DNA of 64,000 bases from Babesia bovis T2Bo (lineage: Eukaryota > Apicomplexa > Aconoidasida > Piroplasmida > Babesiidae), in NCBI RefSeq assembly GCF_000165395.2, contig NC_067396.1, positions 868,001 to 932,000 on the forward strand. Direction: 5' to 3'. Position 1 is the first letter of the stretch. Every line of letters starts with the position of its first letter. Below the pieces are notes generated by a model. The model was not told the origin of the DNA. It saw only the letters and a program-made list of their open reading frames with translations, and did not search any database. The position numbers were made by a program, and so were the translations under genes. Shown piece after piece: positions 1 through 12,900 of this stretch.

Positions 1-38
1 AAGGAATGGAACTGGTGGAGTATTTTGGTAGGAAGTAG
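1..38 (+). pseudogene. 3' end of an orphan ves1 terminal exon (cut by window edge)
   Basis: Reads GMELVEYFGRK then stop at 36-38. The sequence from base 1 matches 16,706 onward by eye, so this is the last unit of a terminal-exon array lying to the left of the window. Confidence 0.8.
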
Positions 39-267
39 TGGCGACGTAGTGTTGGAGATTGTAAATAAATACAGTAAAAAGTAATACAATACACCAAGTA
101 GCCAACACGCGTTACCTAGCATTACAGACAACTAGTCATAATAGTAGCACTCATTCACCACTATTTTAGTGATAAGAGTAGCAATTTTATGAGGCATACA
201 AGTTACACGTCTTCACATAGTTACTGCCAATGCATAGTTGTATGTGCAGTAAAACATTGGTACTACT
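39..267. other. Left flank of repeat block, copy A
   Basis: A non-coding junction between the orphan exon and the first minisatellite. It is the same as 16,744-16,972 and nearly the same as 35,366-35,594 and 55,420-55,648. Unlike other orphan exons, this one is not followed by the GC hairpin. Confidence 0.7.
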
Positions 268-800
268 TTTAATAGTGATTTCTTTAAGGGTTGATAGTGG
301 TTTCTTGAAGGGATTGATAGTGATTTCTTAAAAGATTGATAGTGGTTTTCTTGAAGGATTGATAGTGATTTCTTAAAAGATTGATAGTGTTTTCTTGAAG
401 GATTTGATAGTGGTTTCTTGAAGAGTTTGATAGTGGTTTTCTTTATGGATTTAATAGTGATTTTTTTAGGGATTGATAGTGATTTCTTTAGGGATGGATA
501 GTGATTTTTTTAGGGATTGATATTGATTTCTTTAAGGGTTGATATTGATTTCTTTAAGGATTGATAGTGGTTTCTTGAAGGGTTTGATAGTGATTTCTTA
601 AAGGGTTGATAGTGATTTCTTTAGGGTTTGATAGGGTTTTCTTTAGGGTTTGATAGGGTTTTCTTAAAAGATTGATAGTGATTTCTTTAGGGATTGATAG
701 TGATTTCTTTAAGGATTTTATAGTGATTTCTTTAGGGATTGATATGGTTTTCTTTAAGGTTTAATAGTGGTTTTCTTAAAGGTTTAATAGTGGTTTTCTT
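268..800. repeat. Minisatellite 1, copy A (21-24 bp unit)
   Basis: About two dozen imperfect units of the type GATAGTGATTTCTTTAGGG or GATAGTGGTTTCTTGAAGG in tandem. It appears identical to 16,973-17,505. Confidence 0.9.
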
Positions 801-1545
801 AAAGGTTTGATTATCTTTAATAGTACTTTTTATTGAATGTTTGAAGGTGTTCGGTGATGTGGGTATATTATGCCGCTGACAGCTGATCCATCTTTGTAAG
901 ATTTTTTCTGAGGCATATATCACCCTAGTGGCATTTGATGTGACACGTAGTGTCTATACAGTGACTAAAGCTGTCCACTACATGAGGCTACACCAGGAAG
1001 CCCAGATGGTAGCTGTATCCATGGAACTAGAGAGTCACTAGCCTACACAGTTGTAACAACGTAGAGGATGGCGATGTAGACTAGTGAAGTACCAATGTTA
1101 CAGAAATACTCTATATGCGACCAATATATCTCCCCACTGAATGCCGCATAAAACTGCGTCGATAACACTGTTAAGATTCCACAGGTAATGTGCACACTAT
1201 CAACACTTGAAAAACACCGACTTCTCCACAAAACCTCTGCTGCAACTACTGTCAAACTATGGTACAAAACATTTAGCCACAATAAGGCTAATCTTTCATG
1301 GAATATTTAATAAACATACTGCATTACTCCAAATAATTACACGAGAAAACTCATTTACAGCAAATTACATAAACCCAAAATATACTTCACAAAACCACTG
1401 TTTGAAATCACTAGCCTGAAGAGAACCCCGAACACCTTCAAACATTCAATAAAAAGTATCAACAAACCCTAACCGGACTTTTTGGAAAACCTTATCAAAA
1501 GTAGTACCAAAGTTTTACTGAAAATGGAACTAAAGAATTACACTA
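801..1545. other. Invariant core of repeat block, copy A
   Basis: About 740 bp of non-repetitive sequence, kept almost unchanged in four copies (17,506, 35,926 and 56,989). It holds a minus-strand ORF of 79 codons at 1,043-1,282 with two hydrophobic stretches, a plus-strand ORF of 70 codons at 1,207-1,419, and the start of a 63-codon minus ORF that runs into minisatellite 1. The DNA is equally conserved outside these ORFs, so conservation does not show coding. I recognise no family. Confidence 0.65.
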
Positions 1546-2175
1546 CCAATGTGTAAACGTCACTAGAGCCAGGTCACAGCATTGACTACCAATGTGTAAA
1601 CGCTGAACTACCAATGTGTAAACGTCACTAGAGCCAGGTCACAGCATTGACTACCAATGTGTAAACGTTGAACTACCAATGTGTAAACGTCGCTAGAGCC
1701 AGGTCACAGCATTGACTACCAATGTGTAAACGTCACTAGAGCCAGGTGACAGCATTGACTAACTATGTGTAAACATCACTAGAGCCAGGTCACAGCATTG
1801 ACTACCAATGTGTAAACGTCACTAGAGCCAGGTGACAGCATTGACTACCAATGTGTAAACGCTGAACTACCAATGTGTAAACGTCACTAGAGCCAGGTCA
1901 CAGCATTGACTACCAATGTGTAAACGTCACTAGAGCCAGGTCACAGCATTGACTACCAATGTGTAAACGTCACTAGAGCCAGGTCACAGCATTGACTACC
2001 AATGTGTAAACATCACTAGAGCCAGGTCACAGCATCGGCAACTATGTGTAAACATCACTAGAGCCAGGTCACAGCATGGCAACTATGTGTAAACATCACT
2101 AGAGCCAGGTCACAGCATTGACTACCAATGTGTAAACGTCACTAGAGCCAGGTGACAGCATTGACTAACTATGTT
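1546..2175. repeat. Minisatellite 2, copy A (~43 bp unit)
   Basis: About 13 units containing ACTAGAGCCAGGTCACAG and CCAATGTGTAAACG. Some are extended by an extra half unit reading CTGAACTACCAATGTG. Confidence 0.9.
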
Positions 2176-2290
2176 TCCTTTAGCCTACCCCGAATAGCCC
2201 CTACATTTCTACCAAAGTTTTGTCAACATTGGCACCAAACTTTTATGAACTTTTCATGTAACCTTGTACTACTATATACAAAAACGTTAG

Positions 2291-2605
2291 CCAGTTTTAC
2301 GTTTCCCTACTGTTGAAAACCCACCCAAGGGATAGCCAGTTTTACGTGTACCTGCTGTTGAAAACCCACCCAAAAGGTAGCCAGGTTTACGTGTACCTGC
2401 TGTTGAAAACCCACCCAAGGGATAGCCAGGTTTACGTGTACCTGCTGTTGAAAACCCACCCAAGGGATAGCCAGTTTTACGTGTACCTGCTGTTGAAAAC
2501 CCACCCAAGGGATAGCCAAGCTTAAGTTTCCCTACTGTTGAAAACCCACCCAAGGGATAGCCAGTTTTACGTGTACCTACTGTTGAAAACCCACTAAAAA
2601 GTTAG
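2291..2605. repeat. Minisatellite 3, copy A (45 bp unit)
   Basis: Seven units at exact 45-bp spacing, each with TACTGTTGAAAACCCACC or its CTGCTG variant. Because 45 is a multiple of three, open frames run on both strands: 15-residue repeats GGFSTAGTRKPGYPL on minus and KTHPRDSQVYVYLLL on plus. A short spacer (2,176-2,290) precedes it and another (2,606-2,710) follows; both are conserved in all copies. Confidence 0.9.
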
Positions 2606-2710
2606 CCAACCTTCTCATGAATCACCACTAGAATATAGTAGAGGTATCACTAGGCTTTTTCTAATGTGATTACATGAATATTCCTCAGATGCCACTAGAA
2701 TTCTACAATA

Positions 2711-3140
2711 CCGTCTAACCCTGTGTATACCTAGTATCACTACCGGTAACCCTGTGTATACCTAGTATCACTGCTTGTAACCCTATGTATACCTAGTATC
2801 ACTATTGTCTAACCCTGTGTATACCTAGTATCACTACCGGTAACCCTGTGTATACCTAGTATCACTATTGTCTAACCCTGTGTATACCTAGTATCACTAT
2901 TGTCTAACCCTGTGTATACCACAGTATCACTATTGTCTAACCCTGTGTATACCTAGTATCACTATTGTCTAATTCTGTGTATACCTAGTATCACTATTGT
3001 CTAACCCTGTGTATACCTAGTATCACTATTGTCTAACCCTGTGTATACCTAGTATCACTATTGTCTAACCCTGTGTATACCTAGTATCACTATTGTCTAA
3101 CCCTGTGTATACCTAGTATCACTGCTTGTAACCCTATGAA
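2711..3140. repeat. Minisatellite 4, copy A (~32 bp unit)
   Basis: About 13 units carrying GTGTATACCTAGTATCAC joined by ATTGTCTAACCC or CCGGTAACCC. Confidence 0.9.
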
Positions 3141-3640
3141 AACACTCTGTAATCTAATCCATTTATTACCCCTAACAACTACTACATTTCTATGAAACCC
3201 CTGCCAAAATGCCACTACTTTTCTGTGAAACCCCTGCCAAAAGTGCTACTACTTTTATACTAAACTTTTACCAAAACTGCTACTACTTTTCTATGAATGC
3301 TTTACCAAAACGCTACTACCTTTCTGTGAAACCCCTACCAAAAACGCTAGTACTTTTCTCTGAAACCTCTACCAAAAACGCTAGTACTTTTCTACTAAAA
3401 TTTTGCTACTACTTTTCTGTGAAACTTTTACCAAAACTGCTAGTACTTTTCTATGAAATTTTTACCAAAAGTGCTACTACTTTTCTATGAAACCTTTACC
3501 AAAACTGCTACTACTTTTCTACTAAAATTTTGCTACTACTTTTCTGTGAACCCTCTGCCAAAACGCTACTACTTTTCTGTGAAACCTTTAGCAAAAACGC
3601 TACTACTTTTCTACTAAGCTTTATCTTGGGTTACAACTAG
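3141..3640. repeat. Minisatellite 5, copy A (~33 bp degenerate unit)
   Basis: Units of the type TACTACTTTTCTATGAAAC plus CTTTACCAAAACGC. It is the reverse complement of the degenerate spacer repeats between the plus-strand orphan exons (e.g. 15,240-15,460), so one repeat family faces inward from both ends of a module. Confidence 0.85.
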
Positions 3641-3705
3641 TCATCGACAAATGTTGATGCCACATTACCCTTAGTTATCGCGCCGAAGGCGCCACTACTT
3701 TGCCA

Positions 3706-4019
3706 CTATGTCCCACCAAAAAACTCCAATATACCCCTCCCCTTCTTCTTTCCCACCATCAGTACCTCCCATGGACTCAGACTACCCTTCCTGAACCATC
3801 CCCTACAATGCGACCTCATATGTGTCCAGTCCAGTGGCCATATGGCGCCAAAGGCAAGGTAGAGTACCGCCACTAGCCAGGCCATGGTCAGCACAAAGAT
3901 CCAGGGGAGCCTGGTGGTGTAGATGAGTTGGTTGATGGAGGTGGTGAGTTTTGTGAACTCGGTGCTCGCTTCTACTTTCTTCAAGGTCTCCAGGAACTCG
4001 TGGCACCGCTTCTTCTGAC
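3706..4019 (-). pseudogene. Orphan ves1 terminal exon, beta-type tail
   Basis: A minus-strand reading frame starting just after a TGTAG splice-acceptor-like site (4,020-4,024). It encodes a short helical lead, the membrane segment LPWIFVLTMAWL and the beta-type tail CRGWFRKGSLSPWEVL ending in EFFGGT. No upstream ves exon is attached. The GC hairpin lies at 3,680-3,692, after the stop. Confidence 0.8.
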
Positions 4020-5349
4020 CTACATCACCATAACTACCCCGAAAAGCCACTACTTTTATACTAAGCTTTCAGGAAAAGTGCCACAAAAGCTCTAGAAAAC
4101 TTTTAGCAGTAAATTACCCAAAGCTAAGCCGCAGTGTCAGTGGAGACACAACTAAAACGTATAAACTACCTGACTAAAGCTATACTAACGCCATGTAAGT
4201 AGCCACCAATGCCTAGCCTGGTAGCTACTTTATAGCATGCATGGACTCTGTAATTCACGTCAGGACCTCCATCTGTGATCATTACCCAATGCTTGTATCT
4301 TTTATTACCAAGCTTAACACCACTATAATTCTAGATACCTTGGGTGCCATGGTTTGTCCAGGTGTATACTTCCATAATGCTGCCTACCGTGGTTGGTCCA
4401 GGCTAACATACGGTACCACTAGTCCTGCTCACAGCCCCTAGAGGCCTTACTGCTCCTCCCAGTTTTCGAGCGAAACTCATGTAAAACTTGTGCAGAATGT
4501 GCTGCTTGTTGTGTAATTCATCTGTTTCTGAGTGTTGTGTGAACTACCCCTAGGGCACTGTTGCGCCGAAGGCGCCCTTATAGAACTTTCAGCAAAAGTG
4601 CTACCAAACTTTTGTGAAACTTTTATCAAAACCACTACTAAACTTTTACTGAATATACGATGAAAATTTTAATAAAATCACTACGAAATGTTTACTAACA
4701 ATGCTACTGGAGTTTTACCATAGCGGCTATTAATACATTACGACACCTTTACTAACATTTCTAGAGTAATTCTCCGTCGGACCTACTACACCATTACTCC
4801 ACATGACCACCCCTAAGGCACTGTTGCGCCGAAGGCGCCCTTATAGAACTTTCAGCAAAAGTGCTACCAAATTTTTACTTAGAAGACCACTACAATACAC
4901 TATAGGTATCACTACGGTCTAACTGTATGAAAACACTGTGTAACCCTATCCACATCACCATCCCTAACAGCTACTACTTTTATACTAAACTTCTATGAAA
5001 CCTTTACCAAACGTCTGGCTACATTCTCCCTAGCACTATCACTACCCCTAGGGCACAGTTGCGCCGAAGGCGCCCTTATAGAACTTTCGGCAAAAGTGCA
5101 ACCAAACTTTTATGAAACCTCTACCAAAACCAGTACTTAACCTTTACTGAATATACGATGAAAATTTTAATAAAATCACTACGAAACCTTTACTAACAGT
5201 GCTACGTAACTCTAAGAAAACACTCTGTAACCCTATCCACATCACCATCCCTAACAGCTACTACTTTTATACTAAACTTCCATGTAACTTTTGATGAACA
5301 TATCTACATTATCCCTAGTTATCGCGCCGAAGGCGCCACTACTTTGCCA
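4020..5349. other. Degenerate ves spacer with free-standing intron cassettes
   Basis: No complete gene. It holds decayed linker sequence related to 21,173-21,866 (4,080-4,200), minisatellite-5-like stretches, and three near-copies of the hairpin-containing cassette normally found inside beta introns (about 4,545-4,620, 4,785-4,870 and 5,035-5,105; hairpins at 4,563, 4,826 and 5,061). The one at 4,785 still ends with the acceptor side of an intron next to a few codons of a last-exon start. The hairpin following the beta1 stop is at 5,334-5,346. Confidence 0.65.
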
Positions 5350-8300
5350 CTATGTCTTACCAAAAAACTCCAATATCCCCCTTCCCTTCTTCTTACCCAC
5401 CATCAGTACCTCCCATGGACTCAGACTGCCCTTCCCGAACCATCCTCTGCAATGCGACCTCATATGTGTCCAGTCCAGTGGCCATATGGCTCCAAAGGCT
5501 AGATACAGTACCGCCACTAGCCAGGCTACCGTGAGGACAAAGATCCAGGGGAGCCTGGTGGTGTAGATTAGTTGGTTTATTTCGTGGTGGAGCCCTGATT
5601 GAGAGCCATTCTTGAGGTGGTTACCCTCTAGGACCTTGTTCAGTGTCGTTAGGAAGTCGTGGCACTTCTTGTTCTGCGTACCACCACCTACTACACCATG
5701 ACTCCACATGACTACCCCTAGGGCACAGTTGCGCCCAAGGCGCCCTTATAGAACTTTCAGCAAAAGTGCTACTAAACTTTTGTGAAACTTTTACCAAAAC
5801 TACAGCTACACTTTCACCAAGACTGTCTTTACAGTGTTACTAAAACTTACCTTGTGCCTTGTGCAACTCCGTTACATCACCATACCCAAAGCCATACCTG
5901 TACAACACCGGCAGTACCCCGGTACATGATACGACAGATGGACATTTACATACGCCTTCATTAGCACTACCACCTTCGCATGTAGTACCATGATTACCCT
6001 GTCGACACTGATCTCCACATCCAGCAACTCCCGCCTTATCTACTAGATCATTAAAACATGACTATGTGGCGCGCCATAATATAGCATTAGAACTTACCCT
6101 TACACTCATCCTTGCACTGTATATTCAAATACTCTTTCTTGAGATCCTCCAGTCCCTTCTGGAACTCCCCTATCAAATAGACCAACCATGACAGGTAGGT
6201 CCCGGCCATCGCTGGACTCAACTGGCCATACTGCTGGCCACTCAGAGGAGAGAGGTATTGAGAGCATTGGCCGGTATTGGCACTGTTATCGCATTTATAT
6301 AGGCACTTAAGGGCACCAGTAGTGCCTGTCTTGCAATCTCCACCGTATTCCTTTAGTGCCTTGACCACTGCATTATTACCACTACCAATGGAAAGCATGT
6401 ACAGTTTAGATTCCCTTTCGAGCTCTCCTAGCTTCTTCTTCACTTCACTACTTCCACCACCCTTTTGTCCCCCAATGTAGACTATATAGTAATAGAACCC
6501 AAAGAGGTCACCCAGGGTCCGTGGCACCGTGGGAGTAATACAGGCCAGCAGTCTCAGTAGTACCACTAGGGTGCCATGTTGCTTTTCTGGGTCACAGTAG
6601 TACTCCAGGAGTAGCGACAGTGTATTCCCAGTGCAGTGGGCAGGATATGTGCCAGGAGTGCCTACTACAGGATTAGTCCATGTAGTATATTGTGGCACTT
6701 ACCAGTACCTCCTGTCAGTTTCGCTGTCTTGTGGCTTCCATTGTTCAAATCTGTGCATACCATGAGTCACTGTTAGTCACTAGGGCTACTGTGGCGCCCA
6801 GGGGGTGCCCCTAGTATATATACAGTGCTTTGGGGGTACCATATAGTACTGGGGCGTACCTTTGAAGTGGTTCTCTCTTTGTTGAGTACTGCCACTACCA
6901 CTTTCTGCGCTCCAACCCATTGGAACAGGGCACAACTTGGGGTAATTGAGGTCTGGCGTGCCAAAGTGACCTTTAGGATTATCATCTTTAGTGGTCCAAT
7001 GAGTCTCAATAGGTGGATAATCATCCACACCTTTGCCTACAGTGCTTTTGCACGCCATTAATCCTATTCCGTCACACAGGAATAACATCAATGGTGATTT
7101 ATGACTGGCGCTCTCCTTGCACTTGCAGTTGCCATTACTGGTACCTGCTACACCATTATTCCATATAGACACGTTTGCGCTGAAGCCGCCTTTTTAGCAT
7201 ATGGCGCGCATAGAACATGTATTACCACCTACCTTCCGCTTCACATATCCAAGAATATGAATTGCTCACTCCAGCATTTGGATTGACTCCACTACCATAC
7301 CTACAACTTTTCCAGCCCAGCACTGCCTTGTCCACACCCACTGTGCACTGCTTCCTTAGGAAATAGAGCTGGTAGAAGCAGTGGTAGACATATACCCTCA
7401 GTTGGTCCAGGCACTGGGCGGGAGAGCCGTCCATGTCAAAGCCAAAGAGCCCATTGGCGTACATCCCATGGAGGGGGCCTATAGAGTGTTAGGGAGTGTT
7501 AGACAGTGACTGAGTGGTACTAGTGGGTACCACTGTGACTAGTAGTGGTATACTAGGGTACTTACCAAACTTGGAGACTGCCAGGTGGTACCCGCCGTAG
7601 CAGACTTGACCGGCTTGGAGTTCTTGTCCGTTGGCGGAACCTCCCGTTGCCTGTTGTTTTCCTATATCTTTAGGGTTACACCTCTCGTGAGGTTTTTCTT
7701 TGTGATTGGAGCACTTGTTAGTACTCTGAGCAGTACCAGCAGTTCCACTTCCTCCTCCTGGACCTACTACACCATTAGTCCACATGACTACCCCTAGAGC
7801 ACTGTCGCGCCGAAGGCGCCCTTATATATCACTGTCTATATCACTCACCTCCACCTGGTGTATCTGTCTTCACTTCCCTTTCTATGGTCCCCTGGATACC
7901 GATGAGTACCAGTGGGCAGTAGCCACAGGCGGCCAGTAGGTAGTGGGTAATGTCCTTACGCTGGAGAGTGGTACTGGCATTACCAGCAGCTTTTTCATCG
8001 TACAGTTTGATTTCTGTCTCTCCGCTCCCATTGGTCACCTGATCCGTCTTCTCTTTCATCCTATCCACCAGCTTTCTGTACTTCTCACTATAGGGCAATG
8101 CACTTAGCCAGTATAGGATCTCCCGTATAGTCCTAGGTTTCCTAGAAGAGGGAGTGTCTTTTTTGGTATCACTCCCAGGGGCCGGCTTTGCCGGCGGAGT
8201 GACATTCTTCGCCCCTGCACTACCTGCCCTGAAGTACCCACTGGCCAGGATGTGGAGTACCAATAGGGGGTACTGCTCACATAATTGCTCTGTCTTGAGC

Positions 8301-9492
8301 TTCTTTTCCACTGCAGTCTTGGCCTTCTCATAGATACTGCTATAGTACTCAGCTACACTGTCTAGGGCACATTGGTACTATTGAGGAGGTGGGACTTACC
8401 CTTAGAAGTACTGTCTCCCTGGAATTCTTTCCATTGGATGCCTTTCTTTTCATCAGGATGCTTTCCCGTCAACAATTGTTGCACAAAATCTCCCGTCTTC
8501 GCGGGACCTACTACACCATAAGTCCACATGACCACCCTAGGCAGTACTCACCTCCTGTACCACCACTCCCATTCAACCTCTCCAGGTCATAGCCCATGGC
8601 CGCCATGAATGATCCGAGTCCCTTTTCGACATCACTCAGCGTATCATCCTTCCACCTCTTCTCTGTGCCACCACTCCCTTCCTTAGTTAGGAACCCCAAC
8701 TGACTGAGTCCACTCCAGATGAGACATACTGACCCTAGGAAAATACGGGCCAGGAGGTGGACCTTATCAGCGTCACTGGAGATGGTGGGCCAGTAGAATT
8801 CTGCTGTAGGGGGACTACTGGGAGGAGTTGTTGGTCTGCAGTAGGCCGATTGGTAGCACTTGTTTTTACCACTAGGACCACACGTGCCACACTGATGACA
8901 AGGAGTAGTACCACTACCACTGGTACCACAACAGTTACCACCAACACCAACACCACCAGGACAATCACACTTCCTTCCTATACCCTCTGTTCCCTTAAGA
9001 CAACAGGTATCCCCTTCCTGCCACCCTACCCACTTCTCTAGTCCCAGTGCCAACTGGTCTATCAGTGTCCCTATGACCTCGGTGCCACCAGCGCAAGTAG
9101 AGGTAGCACTAGTGCTGTCACTATTGACCAGTCCCAGGTCCTGGAGCACTGGCTTGACTATGGACTGTTCCTCTGTTAGGAGTATGTCGTCCCAGTTCCT
9201 CTTAGGGCTGGGACCAGGGAACCCCGGGTCCTTGGCGTCGTACAGTAGGTCCTTTATTGCTTTGGCCAAGTAGCAGAGGCAGTCTGTATGGTCATGTGGG
9301 AGCTAGTGTTAGTACTATTGACTTACGGGGGCCATTGCTAGTGCTTGCCGCAGCAGCTGCAGCAGCTGCCGCTGGTTTCTCATTCTTCTTACCATCCCTA
9401 CCAGTTACCCTAAGGACCCAGTCAATGGCCTCCTTCAGGTTGGTGGGAGCCTCAGTTAGGGAGGAGTGTGGCTTCCAGGTATCTTTAGACAT
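5350..9492 (-). CDS. ves1β: ves1-beta, VESA1b variant erythrocyte surface antigen (beta1, 11 exons)
   Basis: Predicted exons, all on minus: 9492-9327, 9283-8552, 8510-8400, 8361-7849, 7766-7566, 7478-7233, 7147-6860, 6750-6703, 6664-6098, 6042-5851, 5690-5350. They join into 1,134 codons plus stop with no internal stop, and every intron is phase 1. Seen in order: PTNLKEAIDWVLRVTG near residue 20, a poly-Ala linker, a Cys-rich segment, ARIFLGSVCLIWSG, RTIREILYWLSALPYS, CLDQLRVYVYHCFYQL, CTGNTLSLLLEYYCDPEK, a Cys-rich exon 10, a membrane segment from about residue 1068, and the tail ending GRGILEFFGKT. There is no N-terminal signal peptide and no long coiled coil. In this family VESA1b pairs with VESA1a on the red-cell surface. 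The ATG at 9490-9492 was chosen because all four beta genes start in the same context. It diverges from alpha1 over a 454-bp intergenic region. Exon edges come from GT/AG and reading frame only. Confidence 0.88.
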
Positions 9493-9946
9493 TATGTTAC
9501 CACCCCTTGTTGAGAGAGTGTCCACTAGCACTGGTAGTCAGTGGTACTCAGTGATAGTGACAATGTAGGTATCAGGGTGGAATCCTAGGGTGGTAATGCG
9601 CGCCCTAAGAACGGTATTTGACAGTGCCCGTTACGGAGGCGCGCAGTGTGAGTAAAAGTGATTCCACCACTAGTGGTAGTGTATCCGTAGAATAATATGG
9701 ATTATCCAGTACCGGTAGATTCCGTATAAGCAACCGCGTTCTGCTGTGACGATGACATCAACACCGTGGCACTACAGTGGTGGAATCCTACGCAACAGTA
9801 TGCGCGCCACTGTAACGGTTACTGTCGCGCCGAAGGCGCCCCTTTTACACGGGCGCGCTCAGTATATATAGGATTCCACCCCGATAGCCGGACCAGTGCT
9901 TCCATACCACTGTGAGTACTACTGAGTACTCCTATAGGTACAGACA
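9493..9946. promoter_or_regulatory. Divergent ves1 intergenic promoter 1
   Basis: 454 bp between two start codons. It contains two quasi-palindromes with the same plan. GGTGGAATCC at 9,576 pairs with GATTCCACC at 9,660 on the beta side; GGTGGAATCC at 9,779 pairs with GGATTCCACC at 9,871 on the alpha side. Each encloses GCGCGCC...GGCGCGC arms (9,598-9,644; 9,802-9,858), and the alpha-side one also encloses the GC hairpin (9,827-9,839). A central block, ATAATATGGATTATCCAGT at 9,692-9,710, is shared with promoter 2. A TATATATA lies at 9,863-9,870, about 80 bp before the alpha ATG. Divergent quasi-palindromic ves promoters are known in B. bovis; which arm drives which gene is inference. Confidence 0.8.
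9802..9858. repeat. Composite palindrome (outer GCGCGCC arms, inner GC hairpin)
   Basis: Outer arms GCGCGCC and GGGCGCGC surround ACTGTAACGG and the inner hairpin GCGCC-GAA-GGCGC. The same composite occurs inside beta introns at 22,509-22,564 and 60,484-60,541. Confidence 0.75.
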
Positions 9947-12900
9947 ATGGCCCCTGCAAGCACTTTCACGCCGAAGGCGTCGCTATGCGACTCTCCTACC
10001 AACCTCAAGGAAGCCATTGACTGGGTCCTCAGGGTAACTGGTAGGGATGGAAAGGCACTGAACAAGGACAATGGAGGTACGTTACTGTAGACATATGGAT
10101 AGTATGCGCGCCCTAAGGACAGTACTTGACAGTGCCCGTTACAGTGGCGCGCCCAGTACTATTGGAGTCACTCATGTACAGAATGCATATGTGGCTTGGC
10201 GGCGGCAGTGACTGACCTACTGCAGTCAGTAGAAATCGAGTACAATGGTAAGTACCTAGTACTAGAGTAGTACTATCTAGTACCACTACTGGTATACAGT
10301 ACCTCATGGTGTCCTATAGGCTATCAAGGCGATGTCAAAGACAGTGCTACCACCAACAAAGGCGCCACCAAAGAAGAAGTAACTAACCACCTCAACGAGC
10401 TATTCTCCCTGGTCCAGGGACTAGGTGGTACTGCAGTGGTACGGACCTATATAGACCAGCTGGCACAAGTACTCAGTGCACTAGTTGGGTGGAGTAAGAT
10501 AGTGAAGTGTGAGAATGGTGGCAAGTGCAAGACGGTTCATAGCAGCGATCTCAATGGCAATCCACACGGAAGTGATGGCTGCAAGTATCTAGAGGATAAA
10601 GACTCGGAGAACAAGTGTGACGACTGTGGGTGCATGAAATGGAAAGTATTCAAGGACATCGATTGGGTACAACTGGGCAGGGGGTGTACAAGGTGTAAGG
10701 GTAGTGGTAGTGAAGAAGAGGCGAAGAAGAAACCGTGTGGGTGTAGTACTGGTGGCAGTGACTCCTGTAGTGCTGGAAAGGAGTGTAAATGCGCTAAAGA
10801 AGGCAAATGCTGCAAGTGTTGTTGTACGGGTTGTAGGGGGAAGTGTAATGAAAAGGCAAAGTGTAGTTGTATCGAAGAGGGAAAAAATTTTGGCCATGAT
10901 GAATACCATAAAGACAGCTATAGGTCGGCGTACCCTAGTGGGACAGTTTACACAAGAGACTCATTTGTTGAATCCAAGCAGGTAGATGTCAAACCATACT
11001 GGAATGATCTTACCAATAGTCCTGATCGTAACCACTGTGCCCGTATCCTTCTAGGATCAGTATGTCTCATTTGGAGTGGCATTACCTACATGCATTGGAC
11101 AGGCAAGTATGAAAAAACCAGCCCCCGGTGGAACAACCACATCCTGGATGGCTCTGGTCTAGATGACGGTACCCTGTCCCAATGGCTACAGGCCCTAGGG
11201 TTTCCTAAAGATATGCTGAATGACAAAGGGCCGAAAAATAGATTAGATCAGGTCATATGGGATGGGTTTATGGGACGACTGTTTCTAGGGTTTACCCACC
11301 CTAGTGGCAGTGGTGCCGTTGACGGTAATACAGCAAAACAACCGTACCATATGAACTATGCCGGATTTGTGCATACTGCACATAGGGATTCATTCAATAA
11401 TGAAGCTAGAGTATTCCCTAATGGCAGTGGCTCTAGTACCACTGGCCAAATCAGTGACACTAACCAGCACAAGATTGGTGCCATTTTCAAGCTCTATATT
11501 CTATCATGTGCCTATTTTACTGGGTTACAGAAGAAGACTACTCACAGTACCCCTAGGAATCCCAAGACAATCCGTGAGATCCTCTACTGGCTTAGTGCAT
11601 TGCCCTATAGTCAGGCCTATAAGGATATGCTAGGTTACGCTAAGGAAAGACTAGCAGAAGTACTCAAGAAACCCGGAGACAATGCATCCACGACCGAGCA
11701 GTCCGAACTGAAATTCCACCAAACAGGCCGTTGGCATCCCATTACAGTTCATCAATATAACCTATTTGCCCACTTCCAAGCAGTGACTCAGTACTGCCCA
11801 CTGGTGCTCATAGGTATCCAGGGTGGCATACACAGTGCCACTAAAGGCACTGACAGGACTATGGAACCTGCCATTCACTCTCTATACTCCAACACTGAAT
11901 GCCACTTCACCTACCCAGCAGTTGATATCCAAGCATACAACCAGGTGGTACACTACATTAGGGCTCTGTTCTATCAGTTGTATTTCCTTAGGAAGCAATG
12001 TGCAGTTAAAGTGGCTCTAGGAGGGAAATGGCGTGAGTGTAGGTATGGCAATGGAGTAGAGTCAAAGGGGGTAATCAGCTGGATGTGCCTGGGGTGTAGC
12101 CCCATGGAACATGATAGGAAATGTAGGGTAGAGGATTTGAAGAAATGTTTAGTGGGGGTAACAAGTGGAACAGGTAAAAAGGAAGTGTTGGAGAAGGTAA
12201 AAGATTTACTGGAGAAGATTGGTGAAGTGGTGGTACAATTGGGTAATGCCCAGGAGAGGTTGGATAGGGGAAAGTCAGATCTACAGGGAGTGAGGCAGGC
12301 ACTAAAGAATGTATTTGATGGGGTGAATGGTGGGGATCCATTCAGGACTGTACTACAGAATGTACTAGGGAAATTGGCGGAGGAGAAGGTGAAGGGACTA
12401 GAGGATAGTGGACTAGAGGGGGTGACTAAACTAAAGGAGGCTGCTACGAAGGCTAAGGCGGCACTACAGGAGGCTAAAGAGGCAGTAGGAAGTGGTAGTG
12501 GTGATATTGATCCATGTAAGAATGCAGTGAGTGCTGCTATCCACGGGTTTCATCAGGTATTGGAGGCATTGAAGGATTGGTGTAATAAAATAAATGCAAA
12601 CGTTTGCCGACACAATATAAAAGACGCCATTATAAATGCCATCGACCAGCTCATCTCCATCTGCAACTCTCCCAAGTGCAGTGCATGTGACTCACACTCC
12701 AAGAAGTGTGGCAAACAGCCAGTGTCCAAGTACTGTGACAAATGCCACCAACAATACATGGACGGCACACCATCCCCCCTCCAGGCATTCCTCGAGGACA
12801 GGCTACCAGGTTTTAGTTGTAAAGAGGTGGTGGACGATGACACAGATAAAGACACAGTGTATCCCTCCGCTGCATCCCACCTAGACCACTGTAATGGCTC

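Noticed and set aside
1546..2175. CRISPR-like direct repeats in minisatellite 2
   Set aside because: The units abut without unique spacers, the genome is eukaryotic and there are no cas genes.
6721..6760. Dropping the tiny 39-51 nt exons (6,703-6,750; 23,213-23,251; 40,779-40,829; 61,162-61,203) as artefacts
   Set aside because: I kept them: all four beta genes conserve the same small exon (DLNNGSHKTAKL-type) between good splice sites, and removing or reading through it gives no better frame.
9911..9946. A possible very short 5' UTR intron before the alpha ATG (GTGAGTACT ... CCTATAG)
   Set aside because: It would be only about 26 nt, and the acceptor AG shifts between alpha genes; without cDNA it is as likely a conserved promoter or leader motif.
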